NCBI GenBank assembly: GCA_030533445.1
Contig: CM060072.1
Location: 18,666,267-18,730,266 of the forward strand
DNA from: Cyprinodon diabolis
Taxonomy: Eukaryota; Chordata; Actinopteri; Cyprinodontiformes; Cyprinodontidae
Direction of reading: 5' to 3'
DNA length: 64,000 bases
Positions 1 through 11,165 of the stretch are shown here, in pieces; position 1 is the first letter of the stretch, and the number at the start of each line of letters is the position of its first letter. The position numbers and the translations under genes were made by a program. The notes under the pieces were generated by a model that saw nothing but the letters and a program-made list of their open reading frames with translations, was not told where the DNA came from and searched no databases.

Positions 1-589
1 TATAAAATATATAGTTTTTATTTCAATATGATAATGTACCAATAAACAGTTTAGCCAATATTTACTTAACCTTGTTGTATTAGACCTCTGTCAGCTGTTC
101 TTTAGTCAAGCTTGCATAATTTGTTTATAGTGAGCTATGACCTTGGTGGCTTTACACATACACATATCAGGATCTGGGTTGTTTGGGGGTTGGATTCTAG
201 TTTTGATAATTTTTGTCTTGTGTTACACCAGTTTTTATTTTTTATTGAACTGATCTTTTAATACTTATTGTGTCCCAGTATTTTCCCTGCCCCTGCTACC
301 CTGTGGATTTCTTTTCTCATTCCTGCCTCCCTGTGATATTTATAGGTTCTCTTCATTACTTTCTCATTAAATATCCAAAAACTACTTGCTGCCTGCATTT
401 GGGTCAATACAATGTTCAATGTTTTAAATACCACATTGTTTAAGATAGTTTAACGAACAGTTTTAAGAAGGGATGATTTGAGGCTTAGCCTTTTAAAGGC
501 ACACAGTAACTTTTGGCCACTAGGGGTGCTAGACCTCTAACTGTCCAATTTTGCTTCTACTAAACATCCTTAGTTTTCTTACCCATATG
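1..589. other. AT-rich non-coding sequence, nothing recognised
   Basis: No open frame of useful length, splice-flanked exon or recognisable repeat was seen here. Confidence 0.5.
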
Positions 590-1010
590 CAGAACACTCA
601 GAGTTTCTTCAGGGCGTCTGGAAACGAAGGGAGCGTGAGGCGCACTGCAAAATAGCAACAGAGATTGAATGGGAGTACTAGTACGATGAGAACAACAGCG
701 CTGAAAGGGGGGCGGGGATGCGTAGGTCCATAGATGGGAAATGCAGGAGCTTGTAGTGTGGAAATTGGCTGGTCAGTGGAGGATTTGGCAGGGCTCGGCC
801 AATCAGTCTGCGGGGTGGCGGCAAGTGAAAGTCAGCTGAGCGACGCGCTGATTGAGTGCTGGTGTGACGGCTTGAACCTTTGAGAGACTGCAGAGAAAAC
901 CAGAGGCTGGTTGTCTTGACAGAGATCTGTGACTCGCGAAAGGCACTCCGAAGTTGGATTTGGAGCAAAACAACCACATATGGCTAACAGAAGAAAAACA
1001 AAGATTGCAC
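590..1010 (+). promoter_or_regulatory. GC/CpG-rich stretch with CCAAT and GC boxes, possible promoter
   Basis: This block is clearly richer in G+C and CpG than the surrounding AT-rich DNA. It carries a GC box (GGGGGGCGGGG, about 707-717) and a CCAAT box in the context GGCCAATCAG (about 799-803). An ATG at 980 opens only a 35-codon frame that I do not recognise. It could be the promoter or first exon of the receptor gene, of a neighbouring gene on either strand, or simply a GC-rich repeat. No start site can be proven from sequence alone. Confidence 0.3.
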
Positions 1011-1087
1011 TGGTACCACCGCACCACCTGACAAAATCGAATATAATAACAAAGATCCATGACTGTATACTAAGAGCAAAGTGTTAA

Positions 1088-2811
1088 GTTACCTGTGAAA
1101 TGATTAAGTTGAGAAAAGACAATTGGTTTTACATTCGGCTTCTTTCAGCCTGTGACAACGAATTAATTCCTTTCCATGATCGGCTCTTGTTTTTCCTCAG
1201 GCACAATCCCTTTGACGTTTTCTCTTTTTGGCCTCAGAAGGTTTAAACTTTTTCCTTGCCTTAGCCAAGTCGAGACCAGTAGTGGAGCAGGCAGAAAAAT
1301 AGTAGAGCAAAAGCCTTAGCTCCATAATGATATAAGAGTCTACCGCCGTAAAGTGATTGATTTTTCCAGGTCACATGACTAGGCCAATTACGGTGCGTTA
1401 TCTCCCAACTTAACGTAGTCTGTATTTCAAGAGGGGAGGCCTGTTTGTAGCATTGATAGTGTCAATTGCTGTATATTGGCCTGCGGAATCATTTAAAGTA
1501 ACTCATATGTGTCAACTCTTTAGGCAACAAAGTCTCCGTTGTGCCTTTAATGTGTATGTTCTTAGAAAAGGCGGTGGATTTGAATAGTATCGCTATGCAA
1601 ACCATGCAGCAAACCGCAAGGAAGTAGCCAGCGAATTCCACACATTGAGAGCTGTTCCCTGCCCTCTCACCGCATGCTACTTGACAGACAGGGGAGATTG
1701 GAGTGGTTACCGCTGAACTTGATACATCTGAACTTTTCAGTGAAATCGCATCAGCAATCAGCGACTTGTTTTGACATAGGTTTAAAAATTACAGCTGAGA
1801 CAAAGGGTTTTTCAGTCAAAATGAAATATAGAGAAAATAATGTTGACAAATGTTGAAATGAGGAATGAAGAGGTTTTCAGATGACTTTAAAAAAAAAAGT
1901 TGTTTTAATTTAGCTGTAGAAAGACCATTGTCATCCTCCCTTACTTTCAGAGCAGACACTTGCCAAACACTGTCTCTCCCCAGCACTGTTGATCTTGCCC
2001 ATGTGGATACAAGGAAGTACTGCTGAATCTTACAGTCATTCGGATGCAGCTCTGGATGATCCAAAGTGGAGTACTATTTCAGTGCTTCCAGGGCTTTTCC
2101 AAAAATGTATGCTGTCCCCAAGTAGATTAAAATGTTGTGCATCAAGAAAAATGTAACTGCACTCTCTAATGTTATGTTTTACCAATACTTTTGTTGCTAA
2201 TTGCCGACAGCAAGAGCTTGACAGGAAATGCTATGTGGTTGCCAGGGGTAACAACAGGTCCATACTGATGGATCTGGGAGGCTGAGGAACAACTAAATTT
2301 GTTCAACAACCATTACATCCACTAAATAAGATAAACCTGCACAATTTTATATTAATTGCCAGCACAGCAATGCCATATTATGGTATGCAATAACTTTATA
2401 TTTATGAAAAGAGCACAGCAGTAACATCTAGTTAGATGGTGACATTAATGGAATTAGAATTAGTTGTTAAGTGGTGAATACATTTCATTATTGAACCGAA
2501 CTTGACATCAGGGATGTGTGTGTGAAAACAACATTATAGAAAACTACACATTCAAACCTCCACTGGGTATTTAGGGTTTAATTTAAAACAGAATCAAAAT
2601 GAGGAATTCCCCCATGAGATGATGCACAGGTCCTACCAGCTTGACTAACATTTTTATACTTCATCTTCAACTGCTCCCAGGTGAACTTCTTTCTCAAGGA
2701 TTGCAGCTAAATAGAATACATTGATACACTAATATTCAAGCATTAAACTAGTTGTCCCCCCTAATGTTTTTGTAGTTACAACAGACTACATATAAACACA
2801 CGCATTTTATC
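1088..2811. other. non-coding sequence, nothing recognised
   Basis: Only short chance reading frames are present, and no repeat family or exon was recognised. Confidence 0.4.
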
Positions 2812-2946
2812 AAGCAGCAATCTCAACTCCTTCTCCTTTGCAGCTGTAGTAGTGGTGTTCTTACTTTTGAAGATATTTACCAACTCATTGTATGCGTGCA
2901 TTAAAATCTCTACTTCCAGTGGTGTGAAACCTCCTCTTGCCTGTTG
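2812..2946 (-). pseudogene. fragment of a Myb/SANT-like DNA-binding domain gene
   Basis: Read on the minus strand, about 45 codons are open and give a stretch with the pattern GGFTPLEVEILMHAYNEL, then IFKSKN, a Thr run and AAKEKELR. This resembles the N-terminal Myb/SANT-like domain of proteins associated with PIF/Harbinger transposons and of the NAIF1 / MSANTD group. No start codon, continuation or transposase partner is visible nearby, so I read it as a relic. The assignment rests on pattern memory and is tentative. Confidence 0.4.
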
Positions 2947-3247
2947 ATTCAAAACTCCATTGATGAGGGCTTTTCATAGTGATTACATACATGCTTGACT
3001 CTGAACTCTCAGTAGTGAAAGTCTGAAAGAAACCGTTATGTCAGGGTTTCCAACCTGAGACTAGATCAATTCAGTCAAGGATTTGTCTGAATTTGCTGAC
3101 ACTGTCTTCTTTAAATGGACACCTGTTCACTTAAAAAAGGGGCATTGGATCTTACTGAAAATATCAGCATTAATAGAGCTAAAAATCATGAGAAAAAAGG
3201 TTTGCGGGAAAACAAACTCTGACCATTACCCTTTACTCACAATTTTT

Positions 3248-3340
3248 ATCTAGTGTTATATGTTGGTGGCAGCATCCCATGTGGGCGATGTTTTTCTTCA
3301 GCAGGGCCAGGAAAGCAGGTCAAAATATTAAGCATTTCCC
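3248..3340 (+). mobile_element. decayed Tc1-like transposase fragment
   Basis: The stretch GTTGGTGGCAGCATCCCATG, followed by a degenerate GGGCGATGTTTTTCTTCAGCAG, resembles the part of Tc1-family transposase genes that encodes the GGG-Met-Val-Trp-Gly-Cys-Phe segment. The frame is broken, and no TIRs were found around it. Confidence 0.45.
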
Positions 3341-4029
3341 AGATGAAAAAAGTTTGTGGCTGCAAAAGAGAAATCCCACTTTAAACAAACTGTTAAAGCT
3401 ACGGTGTAAAAGTTGAGAATTTAGCCAAATCTAGAAGACTTTTTTTTTTTGCTGTTGTTGTAGGAGTAGAAAACTCTCATCTGAGTTAATCTGACCAACC
3501 TGACACTTGAACTACAACTAATTGAATGTATAAGACAAAAGATAAATCATGTTTAGCTCCCACAGCAAACAAACAAAAAATACCCTGATTATTTTTTGTC
3601 TGTGAACTTAACGTAACGGTATTGCAATTTACAGCTCCAACACCTTTTTCCAACAGTTTGAGGTGTGCAATGTCACAGTGGAAGTCGGCATACAAATCTT
3701 ATGACAGTAAGTCACCCAGCTAAAAGTAGAAAAGTAGGCATGGTGGTGTGGGGGAAGCATTCTGGAAATGAATGCATTCAAAGGCAGATATGGTCAAAAG
3801 GTTTTAAAAAAGAGGGAATCACATTTAAGGATCTAACAAACCTCCAGTCTAAAGATTGCTTCATGTATATGGTGCTTGAACAACCTTAGAAGATGGAATA
3901 GTTGCAAAATCTTATCAAAACTAATCATGCGATGCAGTTTACTGCTGTTAATTTAATGATATAGCTGGTTTGTATCAAAACTAATGGAGAAAGAAGTTTA
4001 AAAGACAGGAAAGGTCGTATTTATTACCA
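3341..4029. other. non-coding sequence, nothing firm
   Basis: A short open stretch around 3665-3889 has no recognisable protein signature and is probably chance or transposon debris. Confidence 0.35.
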
Positions 4030-4345
4030 GACCGACAATGCTTGACTCACTGCAAAAACAATCTAGAAAATTGTAATAAAATTCTTAAATTAAGTGTATT
4101 TCCTCTTAATTTAAGTAGACAAATAAGATGATCTGCCAATGGAATGAGTATTTTTACTCTGAAAATATGATAATTACATAATATGCACTTGAAATAAGAA
4201 AATGCAATTGCTTTTTTCTATTTCTTATGTAAATTGTCTTGCTCCATTGGTAAACTGTCTTACTTCCTTCCTTAATTCAAGAAAAAATGCACTTATTTTA
4301 AGAAAAAGGACTTATTGAGATTTTAATGTTTTGGAGTGCTCCAAA
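4030..4345. repeat. foldback MITE-like repeat, copy 1
   Basis: It starts around the motif CACTGCAAAAACAATCTAGA and contains ATGATCTGCCAATGGAATGA and, further on, the inverted counterpart CTCCATTGG. It closely matches 58150-58450, which proves a dispersed repeat family. Internal inverted symmetry and the CACTGCAAAAA start resemble fish hAT-type MITEs, but a target duplication was not resolved. Confidence 0.6.
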
Positions 4346-5094
4346 ACATCTTCAACAAGTTTTGTAACTCCAAGGCACATTGGATGTGAATGACCCTCAT
4401 CACTCTAACCACACAATCTTTCATTGTCTTGCTTTAGGGACAAGTCTGGCTTCCATTCTAGCTAAGGGAACAATTAAAAACTTCTCCCCAGAATCTGTGT
4501 GGTTGGTCTTGGTGTACTCTTTGTACACAATTAAATCACTTTCTATCATAGCTGACTACTGCCTTTAATTTATACATGCTGCTGTGATGGATAAAATAAA
4601 CTAGATTTTAATCTTGCAAAACTATTTCATTTTTTTTGTTTTACTGGCATTTGTGATAGACCGAATCACACTGAGAAAATGGCTTTTCTATATTTCTATA
4701 TCTTTCCAAAAATAATATCTAAGATAAAAATCTAAAAAAACGTGGCTCGCACCTGTATCTAGTCAGCATTTTGTAGATCCATTTTTCAGTGTTATACCTG
4801 TAAGTCTGTTGTCGTTTTTACTTGCTTGGCGTCTCTGACACCATATGTTTGCCTAGTTTTAAAGGCTAAGATGGGAAGCACCAGGGAAAATTGCATTTTA
4901 AGCTATCACAAATGTATTAATATCTGGACTTAAACACAATACATTTTTTTTATATAAACCCCTAAACTTTGTCTCAAATGGGACAGTATCACAGTACCTG
5001 GACTTAGATGCTTATCTGAATAATGGCCAGGTTTTTAAGTATGAGATATGTTTTGCCTTGCTGGGTTGCCTTACTGCTTTCAATTTGAGATGAT
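4346..5094. other. non-coding sequence, nothing recognised
   Basis: AT-rich, with only short chance frames. Confidence 0.4.
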
Positions 5095-5370
5095 TGATGA
5101 TAATCTGTCCATTCACCAATCATTTGTTCCAGCTCATCCTTGCTGGGTTGCAGGGGTTGAAGCCAAAATTTATCATCACCCTTGACAGGTCACTAGTACA
5201 TCTAAGGGCAATGCACAGAGACAGAACAGTCCTCCAATGCATTTATGTATGTTCATAGCTAAGAGCAACTAAGAGTATTCATTTAAAATAAGTCATATTT
5301 TTGGATAGTGGGAAAAGGCGGAAGTACCCAGTGAGAACCCACACATGGACGATTAAAACATCCAAGCTGG
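5095..5370 (-). repeat. fragment of tRNA-derived SINE body
   Basis: The order of motifs (GGGTTGCAGGGGTTGAAGCC, CTTGACAGGTCACTAGTACA, then GGCGGAAGTACCCAGTGAGA) matches, in reverse orientation, the 3' body of a very common teleost SINE. A sense copy of the same family occurs at 29735-29930. It is diverged and lacks its tRNA-like head. Confidence 0.5.
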
Positions 5371-6159
5371 ATGTTTCTGTCATGATGGGTTTAAGGTTAA
5401 ACCCACATGCAGAACACAAACGGAGGCTGAGTAAAAGTTTAACAGAGTTTATTGAAATAAGTTTTCACACACAAAGACATGAGCTGGATCGGGTACTGGT
5501 CCGGGTAGGGTTCACTGATGTCTGCAGAGACGGACAGTTTGATTAGCCAGGCAGTCAGATGATTAATTGAGTCTTTAAGATAATTCAGAGTCTACCTTGA
5601 AGAAGTCCAGGCTTTACTTGTGAGACAGGGAACCGTTGGGTCCAGAGACTGTTGGTTCAGCAGAGTGCACAAGCAGCAGCAGCGTCTAGCTTCTGACTTT
5701 GAATGGCAGACCTTGATCAGAGTTTCCAGCTCTTCTCTGAGAGCAGCAGGAGAAATCCAGACTGTAATCTTCAGGTTTGGCTCACCAGGGCTGGCAGGCA
5801 GGTTAAGCTCATCCAGAGCTTCAGACTTGGGACAGGTTTCCTGTGAGCAAAGACAGAGGCAGATTAGAATCAGGTTTCTCTCTTAAGACAACAAAGATTC
5901 TTTCAGGTAACAGAGGCTCAGGTTTGCTAACCAAACTAGATCAACACTGCGGCGTTGAAGGAAGGTTTGGCAGCTGCTTATGTAGGGAAGGTCTCCTGAT
6001 GGGCTGACGAGCTCCAGGTGTGCTGGAGGGCTCCAGCCCAGGAGACCCATGGCGCACTCTGCTGGAGAAAGGTGGTACATCCCCAGATCCCAACAGTTTC
6101 CAGGGATTCCAGACTGGAATTTAGAATTCAGCAGCACTGAACAATAGGTATGCTGCTAA
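5371..6159. other. unassigned sequence, possibly repeat-derived
   Basis: Moderately GC-rich sequence without a coding signature. Open stretches at 5620-5886 (+) and 5883-6137 (-) show no domain. Its texture suggests an old dispersed repeat that I cannot name. Confidence 0.3.
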
Positions 6160-6456
6160 CCCCTTACTCACACTGGCTCCGGTGTGGTTACCGAGCCGAC
6201 GGAGACCGCAACTCCCGCACACCCCCTCTCACACCGCCCTTTTGACTTTGCGAGAGCTTGTTGCGGAGGGCTCCGGCACGCCGCAAGGATAGCTTTCTTG
6301 CTGAATTTTCTGCAGCGCCGGAGTGTCTTGGTAACCGCAGCCGGACAGCTCAGCAGCCGGTGAGAGAGGTTTACGTCTTTTTAATGACTTGGAATCTCTG
6401 CGGCGCCGCACCCACCGCACCGCAACGGTAACACCGGAGTCGGTGTGAGCCAGGGG
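6160..6456. mobile_element. GC-rich MITE with imperfect TIRs and TAA duplication (PIF/Harbinger-like candidate)
   Basis: The left end CCCCTTACTCACACTGGCTC and the reverse complement of the right end CCCCTGGCTCACACCGACTC pair over roughly 30 bases with a few mismatches. TAA stands immediately outside both ends (6157-6159 and 6457-6459). A 3-bp TWA duplication is the hallmark of PIF/Harbinger elements. At 297 bp there is no transposase. The GC content stands out against the flanks. Confidence 0.55.
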
Positions 6457-6807
6457 TAATGCCCAAATGGTCCTTGTGGCCTCTTTCGTCAAAGAAATTT
6501 GTGGAGAACCTGTTGTTCTGCCAACAGGTTCTCCCACCTGAGTTGTTGTTCTCTTCAGCTCCCCCAGTTCTTGGACAGTTCTCTGATTGATACTTTCCTC
6601 GTGCAGCATTTTATATTTAAACATTGGAAAATGCAAAAAAGAGAAGGGTCTTTCCTAGTTTTTTTTTTTCTTCAAACAATTGTTCCTTTGGGTTTAACTG
6701 AGGTTATTTTTAAAAAGTGACTTAAAAATAAATTTGGGCATAGATATCACTATTAGTCACTTTCTAGAGTTTAAGAGGCAATTTTCTGTAACAGTTACTC
6801 CAAAACT

Positions 6808-6827
6808 ATATATATATATATATATAT
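6808..6827. repeat. (TA)n microsatellite
   Basis: A short run of perfect TA dinucleotides next to the SINE that follows. Confidence 0.9.
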
Positions 6828-6957
6828 GCAGAGAGAGACATGCAGCAAAGCTCCACAGGCCAGATTCGAACCTGGGTCAGCCACTTCAATGACTAAGGCT
6901 TGCATACATGGGTCTTTTGCCCTAACCACTGCCCCACCAAAGCGTGCCCCGCCACCA
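6828..6957 (-). repeat. tRNA-derived SINE
   Basis: On the minus strand this reads GGTGGGGCAGTGGTTAGGGC (box A-like), then CCCAGGTTCGAATCTGGCCT (a good pol III box B, GGTTCGAATC), then GCTTTGCTGCATGTCTCTCT. This is the usual tail of a widespread teleost tRNA-derived SINE. A TA repeat borders its 3' side. Confidence 0.75.
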
Positions 6958-8599
6958 ACATTTTTAAAGCAGCTTTTTAAACTACAATTCTTGTAGTATA
7001 GAGGTTTTGATTTATTTTGTTGTTTTAGTTTTCAGCTTTTATTGTAACACATAAACAGAGACACCTACAGACAAAACTGATCGGCTGTTACACAGTTGAT
7101 CATTTTGATTCATGTTACTGTTGGAGCACCTGTAGAGATGCACTCTAAAGACTTTCAGCTATAATTGCAAAAGAAGCTTAATTGCTTGCTTAATACAATT
7201 GCAAACACAACTTCTGCTTTATAATTAAGCTCTAGTTTGTGTTCCAATTTGAGCTTTCAAGTGACATACAGATAATATGAAAAAAGTATTAGCAGGCTAT
7301 TCACAGTTTTGGTGTTTTTATCATTTTTGTTTTGTCTGACACCAGAGTGTCACATGAAACCGCTGTTCCTCCCTGTCTTGAAAGCATTTTGTGTTGGAAT
7401 TGCCTAAAGGGTGTTGAAGCACTGGAACCCGAGTTATAGTGAAGAAAAGTGATTAAATATCAATAAAACCTACAGTATATTATGAAAAAATAAAATCAGT
7501 GATTGGAACAGAGTGTACTTTGCACTTTAATTTAGTGCCCAGGTCTCCCTCTGTAAAGATGTTTAAGGCTCTAACCAGAATGACACCAGTCACAAATCTA
7601 AATAAAACCTGTTTCACAGTAATATAAACAAGGTTATACTGGCAAAAATAAAATCTTTGTCTGATTTAATGTTTGGATTCTTTTCTGTTGTGCCTGGCTG
7701 TGACACAACTAATCCATCCTTTTTGGGAAGGCTGAGGCACAGAGGTATTCCATTTGTTTTGTTGATTTAAACTGCTCATAAAAAGGAGTTCACTTTCATT
7801 TAATTTATCTTCAACCATGACAATAGATACCTACATGCAAACTTGCAACAGAAGTAGTTTATTGCTTGACAAACTGAAAAACAAGGGAAGGTGTTTTGTG
7901 TCTGTGTGAATTAGCTCTGACCTGTAAGACATCAACATTTTCTGAACTGGGATTTTTGCTAGACTGCTAGGAAGACCTTGGTATACAAATATGTTCCTTC
8001 AGCTGTTCCCCTATGTGGGGTCACATACCAAGTCATTAACACTTGCACTCAGGCCAGGCAGAGTTTATACGGATTTGAACTCAGGTCCCTATTGCCAGGG
8101 CCAGAAGTCTGCTTATTAAAGATGCACAAAATTGGCCTTTTTTAACTGCTACCTTTTGTATTTATCTCATTTTGTTTTTTTTCTTGAAACCTGTCTACTC
8201 AGATTGTTTTCAAATATGACTAAGCAGCAGGGAAATGTGAGCGTGATCATAATAGCAAGGCGACCCCACCATCAACATGTGAAACAAACACTAGGTAAAA
8301 ATGGAAGCCCTTCTGCACACTTTATTGTTGTGGGTGGTAAGAAGAAGCTGGCAGGATAACTACAGGACTGATAGAGAATCCATGAAGCAGTATCAGACTG
8401 AAGGATATGAGCTATTAAAGTAAACTAATGCTACCTAAATGCTAGCTTGTCTATTGGTTTTATACATAATAAGGTCAGCAATTTAATGTTAGAACTTAGT
8501 TACTATAATATTCATGCTATGCTAAATCAACGGCACCACTCACACTCAACCAACAGTCCTCTGACCAGGGACGGACTTTGGCTTGATCCGAACACCTCT
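6958..8599. other. non-coding sequence, nothing firm
   Basis: AT-rich. A stretch near 7985-8110 (CAGCTGTTCCCCTATGTGGG and ATTTGAACTCAGG) has a SINE-like flavour but is too short and diverged to name. Confidence 0.35.
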
Positions 8600-9070
8600 A
8601 CTCAGTAAGAACTACCAATACAAAGTTTTAATCGGTTAAATGATTTCAATTAAATTTATTTTTATGGTGCCAATTCAAAATATATGTCATCTTAATCCAC
8701 TTTTCAGAGGCAATTCAAGCAGATGATATCATTCAGTTACAATGGTTGAAAGGTTTCTATCTAAGGAAAATTAGTTGATAGCAAAGACTCATTGACTCAT
8801 CAGCAATTCCTCACACCGAGCCTGCAGGCAGGGAGAGTGGAGAGGAAAACTCCCTTTTAACAGTGAGAAATCTCCAGCAGAATCAGGCTTCGGTGTGAGC
8901 GGCTATCTGCCAAGGCCTACCGCGGCTCAAGGAGACAGAAGCAAAGATACATAAAGAAGTAAAGATACAAAAGGCAACTGTCAACCAGCTCCACAGGTGG
9001 CTCCGTCCGGGAAACACTTAGCAAGGCAGACAAGCCCCGAAACAGCTCCCATGTCAGAGGATAAAAGACA
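8600..9070. repeat. dispersed teleost repeat, class unknown
   Basis: It contains GTGGAGAGGAAAACTCCCTT, then AATCTCCAGCAGAATCAGGC and GGTGTGAGCGGCTATCTGCC. I know this motif series as a very common interspersed repeat of percomorph fish genomes. There is no coding capacity, and I cannot assign a transposon class. Confidence 0.5.
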
Positions 9071-10322
9071 GCACATCTAGTCAGTCACAGTCAGAGAAAC
9101 AGATCTGACCCGAAAAAAGGGCCAAGCTCCAACATCTATAAACAAATGTGTTAAAGGCAGCACAGCTGATATTTTTCTAAGGAATGGGGGTCACAGCCAA
9201 ACAGACCAAAGGAAGCCACTATGATAAGTAGAAGCAGGGAGGGTTAGGAGAGTGCGAGTCTTTTCCAAACAGTTGTGAAAATCCTCCACTATACCTTTAA
9301 GGAGAGCTACTCTTAGTTATTTTGGTCACTGTACCTCTGGTCACCACTGTATCTGCATTTTATGCCAGTATTTAGTCCCTATCCATTACCATTGCTGTTG
9401 TAATTGTGAAAATGTCCCTTGCAGACAAAAAAAAACTCTAGAGAAAGAGAGTTCTCCCTCTGCCATGCTCTAATCGTGCTTGCTCTGTGTTTTTCTTTGG
9501 AACTCACTATGTCCCTCATCATCACAACATGCTGCTGTCCCTAACATTCTGAGGCTGCACAATTGTATGGCTTTGGAGCCTCAGTACTGAGGCTCATTAC
9601 TGTTTTCTTCATTCCCTTTTTGGATGCTACTCATATTATCTTGAAATGTTGCTGTGGTGATGCTGCTGATGCCGAAACTTTACCGATAGTTTGTTACATT
9701 CTCAGCTTTTTTTCATGTTTCCCTTTCTCTTTCTTTTCTTCGAAACGATCAGAGTGGAGGGGGAAACAGTTAATTAGCAGGTGGAAAAAACAAGCAAGAG
9801 AAACTGGTGATGATTGCATGAACATACAGCTGTCCAACCCTTATTTCTCACATTGCATTATCAGCAATAATCTTTAAAACGGTAAATGATTCCAAGCAGT
9901 TACCGTACTAGAAACAGTACAGTTGCACACAAATGTTGAAAACAGAAAAGTAGGTTCAGCTGTATCAAAAGCTGTTGGCTTTTTTACAATGAATGTGATT
10001 TATATTGTGCAGGGCTAAAGCATCATGGTTTTGAATTTTATACTTTTAGAAGAACAGTATAATTCTCTATCAATATCAGTCTCTAAATACCAGTCTATTA
10101 CAATACGGCTCAAAATATTTCAAAAAGGCACAGACAGATTCTCCACAATTCACATTTATTTTAAAAGACCTACAGGATAAGAGCTTAATCCCTTAGTGAA
10201 GTGGTGTTATTTATCAAAACATACACTGGTTATATAAGATTAACCAGATTATCTACTTAGCTAGGGAAATATGTTTTAGTGAATTTAAGACCTTGAGGCA
10301 CAGACTGCTCTTTGTTTTACAG
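9071..10322. other. sequence upstream of first recognised receptor exon
   Basis: I looked here and further upstream on the + strand for an LDLa-type exon (Cys-rich, with a C-D-G-x-x-D-C type motif) that should precede the exon at 10323, and found none. A 104-codon open stretch at 9563-9877 has no receptor similarity. Confidence 0.4.
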
Positions 10323-10403
10323 GGGACAATGTTGGTTTGGCAGACTTCATTGGAGGAACCCTTCAGAACAAACCTGTAATTCCTCCTGTTTTAATCGAGT
10401 GTT
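10323..10403 (+). CDS. rxfp2: relaxin receptor 2-like, linker exon after the LDLa module
   Basis: This 81-nt exon has a CAG acceptor just before it and a GTAAGT donor after it. It enters in phase 1 and leaves in phase 1. It encodes the linker between LDLa and the leucine-rich repeats: (G)DNVGLADFIGGTLQ, then IPPVLIEC. It aligns with the GDTSGWATIFGT...QEC segment of human RXFP2. In the human receptors this linker takes part in ligand binding and positions the LDLa module for activation. Phase 1 entry fits a preceding LDLa exon, which usually ends in phase 1, but that exon is not in the window. This is the 5'-most exon I can support. The whole gene is a Gs-coupled LRR-GPCR of the cell surface. 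I assign RXFP2 over RXFP1 mainly from the hinge/TM1 exon at 61917. Confidence 0.8.
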
Positions 10404-11059
10404 GTAAGTAGATTCTCAAACTTTTTTAGTTTATGCCTTCTTTGTGCATCAAGTCAAAGCGAAAAAAACATATTGAATTAGTTATTTTTATTGTTTGGAG
10501 AAATATTTAAGTACTGGTTTTGACACTATATTGTCTACAGGAAATATAGAAACGTGGACAAAAATGTTGGTAGCCCTCGTTTAATGAAAAGAGAAACCAT
10601 CAATGGTGACAGAAATAATTTGACTGACAAAAAGCCTGTTTTATAAGAGTATATCTTAAAGTAATTTTGTTGAAGCGTGCTTGAAAAGCAACACCTGATT
10701 TTCCTTTGTTCTTTTTTATAAAATGTGCATTTATTATTACTAAACGAATAATAATGATGGGTTTTTCTTTTCTTCTTCCAGAAGGGGTACCAGCAATTTG
10801 GTCTATGTGTGCTAAAAAGTCTTACCATTTGGTTTGCATGAAAGGCTAGCTGGGAAACCCGCTAACCTCCAAACCCTACTAGAGTGCAGCCTGAGAAACT
10901 ATAATTTGAGTAAAATGTTAAAATTCATAATTTATTTGTTAAAATGTTCAATGTTTGGAAAACCTTTGTCTTGATGCAAACAACAGCCAAAAGAGAATGA
11001 AATTGTCTGTCTTTTAACCACTTGAACATATGTATATAATCTTGTATATGTGCTGCCAG
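10404..11059 (+). other. intron of the receptor gene (656 bp)
   Basis: Bounded by GTAAGT and CAG. Only chance frames are present inside it. Confidence 0.8.
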
Positions 11060-11165
11060 ACTTGGAGGAGTACCCAGAAATGTGTGACTGCATACAAACA
11101 GATGTTGATTGTGTGGAAGTTGACCTCGAGGATGTACCCCTGGTTTCTCCAAATGTAACATGGCT
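11060..11165 (+). CDS. rxfp2: relaxin receptor 2-like, LRR N-terminal cap exon
   Basis: This 106-nt exon begins in phase 1 after CCAG and ends in phase 2 (CT, then GTAAG). With the flanking bases it encodes YLEEYPEMCDCIQTDVDC followed by VEVDLEDVPLVSPNVTWL. The C-D-C...D-C spacing is the Cys-rich LRR N-cap of relaxin receptors. Human RXFP2 reads CDCKETELEC and then SNNVTLL at the same place, so the alignment is residue by residue. N-V-T is a potential N-glycosylation site that is also present in human RXFP2. From here on, every exon junction falls after the second base of a Leu (or once Ile) codon. Confidence 0.93.

Noticed and set aside
980..1087. 35-codon ORF beginning MANRRKTK next to the GC-rich block
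   Set aside because: Short, not recognised, no splice or conservation evidence.
9563..9877. 104-codon frame with a Cys-rich spot, considered as the LDLa exon
   Set aside because: The spacing of Cys and acidic residues does not fit LDLa, and it lacks suitable splice sites and phase.
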